A DNA stretch of 36,971 bases from CAZPHU01 sp964419255 (GTDB lineage: Bacteria; Fibrobacterota; Chitinivibrionia; Chitinivibrionales; CAYFVL01): assembly GCA_964419255.1 (NCBI GenBank), contig CAYQOU010000041.1:1-36971 (forward strand), read 5' to 3'. Each line of letters begins with the position of its first letter. Within the stretch, counting starts at the first letter, position 1. The notes under the pieces were generated by a model. That model did not search any database. It worked only from the letters and a program-made list of their open reading frames with translations, and was not told the origin of the DNA. Both the position numbers and the translations under genes were made by a program. Below are positions 16,834-25,300 of this stretch, one piece after another.

Positions 16834-17927
16834 GCCCCCACCCAAATACATTTATTTTGATGTGCATTTTCTATGTATGTTTCGAGATCATGTGTTGACG
16901 ATATGTGGTCGTTCTCGTAATAGTCACGATACCACTGAGCGGTGCGTCCGATAGCCGAATCACTGTCCCAGACCGGTTTCCACATAAGAAGCGAACGAGC
17001 CCTGGAGCAGTCGAGTTTGAGATAGCCTGCTTCGTGCAGCTTTTCACTGCTCTGTTCTACACTATAGTTAACCGAAAACCACTGGCGAGATAATTTACCT
17101 ATGACCTGCTCCACGGTTAATGCTCCTTCACTGTCCGGCCCGAAATTCCACGATGAAGCCGCTGAGACATCACCGTCAAGAAGTTTTTGACCGACCAGAA
17201 GGTATCCGGAAAGACAATCGAGCACATGTTGCCAGGGACGAATTGCATGAGGACTGCGAATGGTAACAACCTCTTTGCGAGCGGCGGCTTTCATGATATC
17301 GGGAATGAGACGATCCTCTGACCAGTCTCCCCCACCGATAACATTGCCCGCACGCACGGAAGCCAGCAGCGTATTGTGGCTTGAATTGTAATCGGCCGGA
17401 TTCCAGAAAGCTTTTCTATAGCTTGACAGAAGAACTTCCGCGCACGCTTTGCTTGCACTATAGGGATCATGGCCGCCGAGACGATCCTGTTCGCGATAGC
17501 CCCATACCCATTCATTGTTCTCGTACACCTTATCGGTTGTGATCGCCACTACTGCCCGCACACTTCGGGCTTTGCGTGCGGCCTCGCACACATGCAGCGT
17601 TCCCATGACATTTGTCTCATATGTCTCTGTAGGCTGTGCATACGAACGCCGCACAAGCGGCTGAGCGGCCATATGGAAAATGATCTCCGGCTTTGTCTCG
17701 CAGACAAACTTTTCAAGCTCGGAGTAATTGTTTATATCCCCGATATGCGACTGAACCGCAAGATTCAACAGATCAAAATGATTCGGCTGTGTTTCGGGTT
17801 TTAGAGAATACCCGCTCACCGCCGCCCCCATCCTGGACAACCACAAGGAAAGCCAGGAACCCTTAAACCCCGTGTGGCCGGTGATCAGCACCTTTTTGCC
17901 ATTATATATGTCTTTGTAAAGTGTCAA
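16830..17927 (-). CDS. rfbG: CDP-glucose 4,6-dehydratase
   Basis: RfbG converts CDP-glucose to CDP-4-keto-6-deoxyglucose. The 365-aa protein has the NAD motif GHTGFKG at residues 17-23 with the typical KVLITGHTGFKGSWLSLWL context, the substrate-loop TTDKVYEN at 130-137, and YSASK with Tyr156/Lys160. The start is a TTG, but it is well supported: AAAGGAG lies 8 nt upstream and the N-terminus fits the family. It follows rfbF by 34 bp and overlaps the next SDR gene by 4 bp. No rfbH (3-dehydrase) follows, so the pathway probably does not make 3,6-dideoxyhexoses. Confidence 0.93.
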   Translation of the reverse strand: MTLYKDIYNGKKVLITGHTGFKGSWLSLWLSRMGAAVSGYSLKPETQPNHFDLLNLAVQSHIGDINNYSELEKFVCETKPEIIFHMAAQPLVRRSYAQPTETYETNVMGTLHVCEAARKARSVRAVVAITTDKVYENNEWVWGYREQDRLGGHDPYSASKACAEVLLSSYRKAFWNPADYNSSHNTLLASVRAGNVIGGGDWSEDRLIPDIMKAAARKEVVTIRSPHAIRPWQHVLDCLSGYLLVGQKLLDGDVSAASSWNFGPDSEGALTVEQVIGKLSRQWFSVNYSVEQSSEKLHEAGYLKLDCSRARSLLMWKPVWDSDSAIGRTAQWYRDYYENDHISSTHDLETYIENAHQNKCIWVGA

Positions 17928-17961
17928 CTGAAGACTCCTTTATAGGAAGAGAGAGAGTTTT

Positions 17962-18771
17962 CTACCAGATTCTCCACGGCGCCTCACCGGCAGACCACAT
18001 GCGATTGAGCTTTGCGTAATCTTTATAGGTATCCATGCAGTGCCAGAATCCTTCATACTTAAACATCTTAATCTGCTCATCCCGCACGAGGCGTCTAAAC
18101 GGCTGCTCCTCCAGTACCGTCTGGTCGCTGTCGATATAATCGAATATCTCCCGGTTGAAAACAAAATAACCTCCGTTTATCAATCCCGGCATCACCGGTT
18201 TTTCCCTAAACGAGCATATCGTTCCGTCATCCTCCGATTCCACGATGCCAAAGGTCGTCGGCAGATGAACCCCGGTGAGAGTGGCACTCTTACCGTGCTC
18301 AAGATGGTACTGAAACAGATCACGAATGTTTACATCCGAAACTCCGTCTCCATAGGTACAGAAAAAAGCGTCCTCGTCGATATATCGCTCGATTCTCTTG
18401 AGCCTCCCGCCGGTCATGGTTGAAATACCGGTCATCGCAAAGGTTATCTCCCAGTCCTCCACATCAGCATCCTCGTTGCTGCGCCTGAGACGGGGGGCAA
18501 ACTGCTTTTCTCTGTCTTTTATCACCATGGTAAAATCGTTTGTACGGGCGTGATAGTTTTCGAAATATTCGATGATCGTTTCGCCTTTGTAGCCGAGACA
18601 CAGCACAAATTTTCGTATCCCATAGAAAGAATAGGTCTTCATGATATGCCACAGTATCGGTCTCTCCCCCACATAGATGAGAGGTTTGGGGATATCTTCG
18701 GCAACAGCTCTGATCCGTGTACCCTGGCCGCCACAGAGAATCACCGCTTTGTAAGACGAAAGATCGATCAT
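17962..18771 (-). CDS. rfbF: Glucose-1-phosphate cytidylyltransferase
   Basis: RfbF makes CDP-glucose from CTP and glucose-1-phosphate. The protein is 269 aa, normal for the family, with the nucleotidyltransferase motif GGQGTR at residues 14-19, Lys29-Pro30 in DIPKPLIYVGERPILWHIM, and YGDGVSDV as the metal-binding region. AAAGGA sits 8 nt before the ATG. It is the first gene of the polysaccharide block; the leader contains a near-consensus sigma-54 site and an operator-like palindrome. Confidence 0.94.
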   Translation of the reverse strand: MIDLSSYKAVILCGGQGTRIRAVAEDIPKPLIYVGERPILWHIMKTYSFYGIRKFVLCLGYKGETIIEYFENYHARTNDFTMVIKDREKQFAPRLRRSNEDADVEDWEITFAMTGISTMTGGRLKRIERYIDEDAFFCTYGDGVSDVNIRDLFQYHLEHGKSATLTGVHLPTTFGIVESEDDGTICSFREKPVMPGLINGGYFVFNREIFDYIDSDQTVLEEQPFRRLVRDEQIKMFKYEGFWHCMDTYKDYAKLNRMWSAGEAPWRIW

Positions 18772-18827
18772 AGTCTTGTCCTTTGGCTGAAACGATTTTG
18801 AGGGAAACAGTCTTGGTCGGAGAGGTT

Positions 18828-18843
18828 ACCAATAAGCATGCCA
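18828..18843 (-). promoter_or_regulatory. Near-consensus sigma-54 promoter of the rfbF operon
   Basis: On the minus strand TGGCATGCTTATTGGT matches the -24/-12 consensus (TGGCAYG-N4-TTGCW) except for G in place of C in the -12 GC. It lies 57 nt upstream of the rfbF start codon. The imperfect -12 leaves this weaker than the PEP-CTERM sites. Confidence 0.35.
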
Positions 18844-18850
18844 TAGTTGT

Positions 18851-18877
18851 ATGTAACTGATATATAATGCGTTACAT
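18851..18877. promoter_or_regulatory. Operator-like palindrome upstream of rfbF
   Basis: ATGTAAC and GTTACAT form a perfect 7-bp inverted repeat around a 13-bp AT-rich centre (TGATATATAATGC). It lies just upstream of the near-consensus sigma-54 site. The length and spacing suit a dimeric transcription factor. Confidence 0.4.
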
Positions 18878-18912
18878 ATCACCTGCCGACTATGAGCTGC
18901 ACCGAAGTGGGG

Positions 18913-19020
18913 ACGATTGACCCCACCGTGGATATATGGTTCCGAGGCTTTGTTTATAACCGATGACATTTCAAAGGCTTACAAATGTGTGGCGGTTTGA
19001 CCCCATCTGTGGTCAATCGT
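18913..19020. repeat. Inverted repeat with internal direct repeat, possible mobile-element remnant
   Basis: ACGATTGACC (18913-18922) is exactly complementary to GGTCAATCGT (19011-19020). TTGACCCCA followed by GTGG occurs near both ends in direct orientation. The layout resembles ends of a small insertion element, but no transposase or target duplication is visible. Confidence 0.3.
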
Positions 19021-19024
19021 GCCG

Positions 19025-19040
19025 GGGCATGTTTCTTGCA
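19025..19040 (+). promoter_or_regulatory. Sigma-54 promoter of the helix-hairpin-helix gene
   Basis: GGGCATGTTTCTTGCA carries the GG and GC dinucleotides with exact 10-bp spacing and matches the consensus at all other informative positions of the -12 element (TTGCA) and most of the -24 element (GGCATG). It precedes the start codon by 107 nt, leaving room for the hairpin at 19062-19124 in the leader. Confidence 0.6.
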
Positions 19041-19061
19041 TTGGAGAGTGGTATGAATAAA

Positions 19062-19124
19062 ACCCAAACTGAGCGATTCTCACACATAGATTTGCTCATC
19101 CACTCAGAACCGCTCAGTTTGGGT
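19062..19124 (+). promoter_or_regulatory. Large leader hairpin before the helix-hairpin-helix gene
   Basis: ACCCAAACTGAGCG (19062-19075) and CGCTCAGTTTGGGT (19111-19124) form a perfect 14-bp stem, extended inward by TTCT/AGAA past one mismatch. It lies between the sigma-54 site and the Shine-Dalgarno. The right arm has a diverged copy at 29571-29601. Confidence 0.5.
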
Positions 19125-19147
19125 GAAGAATCAGAGGAGGTAGCCCG

Positions 19148-19363
19148 ATGATGAGGAGAAATTTCTTCACCGAGATGTCTACTAACATAAACACCGCCAC
19201 CCGCGAGCAGCTGAGCGCCCTGCCCGGTATCGATGATAAGAAAGCGGGGCAGCTGCAGGACAATCGGCCGTTTCGCTCCTGGGACGATATCAGCAGCCTG
19301 CCCGGCTTTTCTGAAGAAATCACCGATAACCTTCGCAACAGTGGTGCGGTTTTGCTTCCCTGA
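19148..19363 (+). CDS. Small helix-hairpin-helix (ComEA-like) protein
   Basis: This 71-aa protein is almost entirely a tandem helix-hairpin-helix unit: INTATREQLSALPGIDDKKAGQL followed by FRSWDDISSLPGF, the classic ComEA/Nos-type 'LPGI' arrangement that binds DNA non-specifically. It lacks the membrane anchor and spacer of full-length ComEA, so it would be cytoplasmic as written. AGAGGAGG lies 7-8 nt upstream of the ATG. A second in-frame ATG at 19178 would give only the core domain. It converges on the giant surface-protein gene; the physiological role is unknown. Confidence 0.75.
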   Translation: MMRRNFFTEMSTNINTATREQLSALPGIDDKKAGQLQDNRPFRSWDDISSLPGFSEEITDNLRNSGAVLLP

Positions 19364-19376
19364 GCAAAACCGCGCC
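19343..19376. terminator. Strong hairpin between convergent genes
   Basis: GCGGTTTTGCT (19346-19356) and AGCAAAACCGC (19363-19373) form a perfect 11-bp stem, extended to 14 bp with one wobble. The stop codon of the helix-hairpin-helix gene falls in the 6-nt loop. It lies between two convergent stop codons only 28 bp apart, so a bidirectional transcription block is likely, although no T-run follows. Confidence 0.5.
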
Positions 19377-19391
19377 GGGCGATTGATCATG

Positions 19392-22300
19392 CTAGTCCAT
19401 TTTTATCATCACCCTGGTCTTGCGAAAATTCTTTCCGCTGAACCGATAGATAAACGGGCCGCTTCCCACCGGGCGGCCGTAGTCGTTTTTGCCGTCCCAG
19501 TGTGTGGAATGGCTGCCTGCGGGGATAATATTCTCGGGGGTGATTAGCCTTCTGATCAGTCTTCCCTGCATATTGAATATGCTTAGACTCACCCGGCTTT
19601 TCTCCGGCAGCTCGAAGCGGATGGCGGTTATCCCTCTGAAGGGATTGGGGTAATTTGGCATAAGGCGGTATTTGAGTGGCAGCCTGGGCATGGGCATGAC
19701 CTGCACCACCGGGCTGACGATTTCGGCCACATTGTCGAAATCGAAGGCCTCCAGTCGGTATTCGTACATGACATTGTTGTGCACATCATCGTCGACATAC
19801 AGATAGTCTCTGGAGCCGTGAGAGACGCCCGACTCTGCCCCCGGGATTATGTCCGGGTTTATCCGAATCCATCCGGTATCGATTGCCGCTATCTTTTTCG
19901 ACTTGTACAAGGCCACCGCGGGACTCTCCGAAGAGTCGGCCCGGGAGGACAGGGAGTCGAAATAGGAGGGCTGGATCCTGCGATGAATGAAATATCCCAG
20001 GTTTTCCTGCTCGCTTTCGGTTCGCCAGTATATTGTGTCGCAGCCATCGCCGGGCAGGGCCCCGAAGCTTGACATCTGGACGGCAAGAGAGATATCGGAG
20101 GATATATAGATTGATGTCGTGTCACAGAATATGCTGTCGATCTGTATGATCAGCTCATGGTTTGCTCTGTTGTAGTAGGCATTGTATTGATATCCCTCAA
20201 GCAGTGTTGCGGTATCGCTTGCGGTGTATGCATGAACATACTGCGGTTTTGTGGCGGCATAATAGTTTGTTATCCGAAATGCCGGATTGAACCTGCAGGT
20301 ATCGCCATGGGCAGGGATTCTGAAATTGACAGTGTTGTTTTCGGCTTCTATACAATAGGCGCCTTCCTGCTCGTTGAACCCATCCTGGTTAAGATCGCCC
20401 TCCTCGGCATTTACTCCGGAGAGGAGGGTACCGGTGTTCATGTGCAGTGCGTCACCACCATGCATGCCGATATACTGCACACCATTTCCGACCGAATCAA
20501 TGAACAGGTTGTCCATATTTGTATGCTGCATGTCAAGATACACAACCGTTTCAAGTTTGCTTGAATTCCAGATTTCCGGAAGAGATGATTCGAAAAAACC
20601 CACACCTGCACGATATTGGTCGGATATCGAAAAAAGTGTGTCACTGTCAAATGGCTGTGGATGATACCCGTCGGCGTTTTTCATGGTAAGCCAGGAGACT
20701 GAATAATCGGGAAAATCATCGGAGTAAAGCACCCCTCCTCGTTTTTCCTGTCTGTTCAGATATACCGATGAATAAGACTGATCATCCATATACCAGCCAT
20801 AAATCAACTCTTCTGGAGCGGAGCTGCATTGGTAGACACTGTCGTATCTGAAGATCTGCCCCGTCGGGTATACAGTCCATTGTGTGATCAGCCTGTAATT
20901 CTGCCCATCTGCAGATATTTGTCGCTCGTTGACCCGCATAACAAATCGTACCGTCGAGCTTTCCAGGACTGTGTATGTGAATTCATTTTGAACACTTTGA
21001 CTTGACCGTAACTGCACATCGTTTTGCCACAGGTCATAACTACCCATCGTGCTGTAATATGCCTCATCTTCGCTTCCCGGGATAAGGTTGGATGATGAGG
21101 TGTCAATTTCTAAATGGGGGTGTTCCACCGAACTTGCCATATACCATATCTCGCCATCTCTGGCCGGCTGCGCGCTACCTGCCGTACTCATGTTCCAGTT
21201 TACATACCATTGATTTGAGGTGTCGTCTCCGAAGGTGTTGCCGGCAAAATTCTTCACCCATACATAGTCGGTGCTCCCCAGCTGATCCACACCCCAACTC
21301 ATTTTGGGAGTCTCACCCACTCTCTGATGGTTTTCCGTATTGTCATCATCGATGTACAGCTGAACATCCTCCCTTCGGAGTATTTTATTTAGCCCTAATG
21401 TCAACGTATGGCGCTCATTGTCAAACACTGCGTGATAATCGCTGCCCTCGCTGAGAGTCACGCCATCGAGTACTACACAGCCGGGTGCCGGTTTGGAAGA
21501 TGCCCAGTAGTTATCGATTCTAAATGTTGGAAAATGCCGTCTCGGATTTGACCCGTCAACCAGCAGGTGCATCGTATTGTTATTATCGGCACGCGTGTGA
21601 TACCAACCGTTTGAGGAACGATAGCCAATCTGATAGATGCTTTTCAGCGTATGGTCGGACACCGGTTTGCTGTAATACCTGACATCATCCAGCAGCCCGC
21701 TGAGTCCATCTCCCATCACCAAATCGGAACTGTTTGCATGTGCGGCATACTCTCCGGTAAACACCGCATCCAACTTCCCATCCACAAAAAGCTCCACCTC
21801 ATCGGTCTCAACACTGTAGCTTGCCGCTACATGGTGCCACTGGTTATCATCGATACTCGTATTTGAAGATAAAACATCCCCATCCAGGTGCAGACTGAGC
21901 TGGCCGGAGCCGTTTCCGGTCAGTTTCCATCCTGCCGAACCGTTATGCTTGCCCGCAACCACGGCATTGCCGTCGAAGCTCGCGGCTTTTACCCAACCCA
22001 TAACCGCCATATGATAGGTACCACCGAAATCTTCATGGTCGGGGCAGGTGGCGTTTTGAGAACCGTTCAGCGACAATGCACCGTTCCATCTGCCGTCGGT
22101 AAAGCTCCCGGTCACAACTGCATGGCGGTTTGCACCGGAATGATCGCGCGCGGTATTCCCGGATTCATCATCAAATGTCCAGTGCGCTTGCAATTCGTAC
22201 TCCCAGGCCTTCTCCATGCCTCTGCTGCCGGCGATGAATGCAAGACTATCGGGAGTACGATAATCGGCCACAATGTCATGGGTGAGTTCCGAGGTATCAT

Positions 22301-25300
22301 TGTAGGTTTTTCCGCCAAAATCAATCAGAAAATCCCAGGATTCACGTACTCCCTGACCGAATGTATAGGAATCGTCGGTGTATCCTATACAGCTGTAACC
22401 CAGTACGTCGTCATCCGTAAAGGTGGTCGCATCTCTCCACAGATCATATACCGCGAAGAGAATATCGAACTGTTGAGAATCATTACTTTCTGCGTTTAGA
22501 ACATAGGGACATTCCCATGCGTTTTGCTCAGCAGCTTTACGCAGGGGGCTGCCGACATCATGACGAAAGGTCAGAAAACTCAACTGAGCCGTTTGGTTAC
22601 TTCCCGAATGATTGTCTGCGGTTACAGTGACATATGCTCGCCCGGAGCCATATACGGTGTATTCCTCTGTAAACGTAATATTGTTGAGAGTATAGGTATT
22701 ACGGACAATCGCGTAAAAGGGTGTTGTTTCCACCATCTGCAGGACGCCTGTTTCGACGTATGATGCGTCCTGAAACTGTATTGAAAAAAGATTGCGTTGA
22801 TTGCTGCCATACACCTGATTGGTTCCACCACCATCGGGCTGATTGGAGAGAAAGCTGATCTGGCCGCCTTGCGCCTCATCAAAAACAATCGACCAGTCAT
22901 CCGTATACACCAGGCAGGTGTCGGAAGTGCCCGCATCGATGTTATGCTTTACCGTTATCGGAAGAAGCTCTCTGGCATGGGTAACGGTCAGGGTAACCTC
23001 ACCCTCTTCTGCTGAAATCAAATACACATATTCCAGCGGAGCAGGGCCCACCGATAGTTCGTTATCGGTTAGTGTTCCGGTATATGTCATGAGTGTGTAT
23101 GTTCCTACATCAAACCCGGCACGCTCGTCTATGTGCAGCACACCGTCAAGAGTCAGATCGCCGGTGACATCGATTCGATCCGACTGCGTGCCCAGCTCAA
23201 AATCGAGCTCGGATGCGTTATTCAGATTAAGACTGCCGGTGCTCAGAGTGCCGGCGCCGATGTGGCCAGGTGCGATATGGCCGCTGTCGGCGATCTCAAC
23301 CGCACCGCCGACATTGCCCGTTCCGCCCAGTGTCGCACCGGATTGAACCGAAACCGTGCTCGATGCGTCGGTGGAGCCGTTGACAACCAGAGTACCCTCC
23401 GAAATGGTTGTTGCGCCGGTGTAGGTGTTGGAGCCCGAAACAATCACTGTAGCGCCACCGGTTTTGTGTATGCTTCCCGTTCCTCCGATTATCCCCCCGA
23501 AAAAAACAACGTTAGTTCCATCACTGTTCAGTGTGGCGCTACCGTTAACCGATACTGATCCATTATAGGTAAACGTATAGCCATCAGCCCACCAATTGGA
23601 TGATATAGTTGCTCCATCATTAAGAGTGATAGCGTTACTGAAAGTCAGGTCCCCCCAGGCGGTCAGATTACCGCCACTGTTTATGGTTATTGGTGCAGTT
23701 CCCGCGGCATTTGCATTTTCCAGCGATACTATTCCTTCATCGACGATCAGCTCTGCCAGATCGTTTGCCTCGGCAACAAATCCGATATAATTTGTTCCTA
23801 CTTTGGTAAGCGTGTGGTTATTTCCCGTTATCCGCACACCCGTGTAGTCTCTTCCAATATCGAAGCGATCGTCATTAGAGCCTATGGCAGCATCACTGCC
23901 CAAAGCTATTTGACGGATTGCATATTGCTGCTCCGCCCCGGTATTGATCAGTGCACCGGTAGAGTCATCAAACTGCCCGTTTATCACTATGTTTTCTGTA
24001 TAGTTCTGCAGATTCTGTCCGTTTATATCCATTACTGCCCCGCTGCTGACGGTAATGGCATTTGCGGAGTTTCCCAGCGCGGCGGAAGAGCCTGTTTCGA
24101 GGATTCCGCCGGACAGCGTTACCGCACCGCTGAACGTGTTTGCACCGTCGACGGTCAAGTGCCCGTCTCCATAAAGATTAAAGCCACTGCTGCCGGAAAT
24201 CGCGGTGGAGATGGTTGCGTTTTTTTGTGATGAAACATATACCGATGCATTGTCAGACAAGGTGATTTCACCACCCGAGAGGGTATACCCGGTGCGGAGA
24301 AATGACAAGCTGTCGGCGTTTTGGATTCCATTGACCGTAATGGAATATGCCCCGTCTTCTCCCGCAAACGTGGCGGTGTTCCCCTCCCCCGGCCATGCCT
24401 GAAGCACGGTGCCATCACCGTCCGTCAACGTCCAGTAGTCATCCGTGCCCCATGTTCCATCGCCGACATCAATACCTGCGTTGGTGGAAACATCCCAGGT
24501 ATAATCTGCTGTCTGCACCTCCCAGCATCCGGCGTCCGGATTATCTTTTCTAAAATAGCCACTGATATCCTTTGCCGGTGCCCCCACCGTGCTTCCCATA
24601 TCGGATGCGGGTGAAGTGGCAAAAATCCCCCAGTCAGAGGGGATGTCGCGCGTGGAGGATACATAGTCGGGATCTCCCTGCTCGCAATTTGTTCCATAGC
24701 CGGAAATCGATTCCGAAGTCAGCGAATAGCTGGTTTTCGCTTTAAGATTGGCACCGGAAAATGTTGTGGAATTATTGGTGAACACACAATTTTTTATGCT
24801 GGTTCTTTCCAGATCATTTATACCGGGATCGTTTGCAAAAACAGTGCTGTTATTATCAAAGGTACAGTTAGTGATTGTCAACTCCGGGTCGGTCCCCCAG
24901 AAATTTATCGAAAACACCGTCGTATTCCCCTCAAACAGACAGTTGGTGAAGATAATCGGCTTACCTGATCCGTTCTCGAGATTTATGAATCCGACAGAAT
25001 TCGAGAAATCACGCACGACACAGTTTGTAAAGGATAGTGTCGTCGAGGTATTGTTTTGCGGTTTAAATTCATGTTCACCGGTAAAGATTAATCTTTCGAA
25101 GTAAACATCGTTTCTCCCGAAAAAATCGTAGTATTCTATAGGTTCACTTCTGTTGATGATAGGAAACATGTCCGGATCGGTTGATTCTCCGATGAAGGTG
25201 ATTTTCTTTCCCAGATCCCGGTCACATGATTGAGTCATGGTGTAGGTGTCCTGATCTTCGCCGATAAACAATACGTAATCGGGCGACAACTGACCACTGT

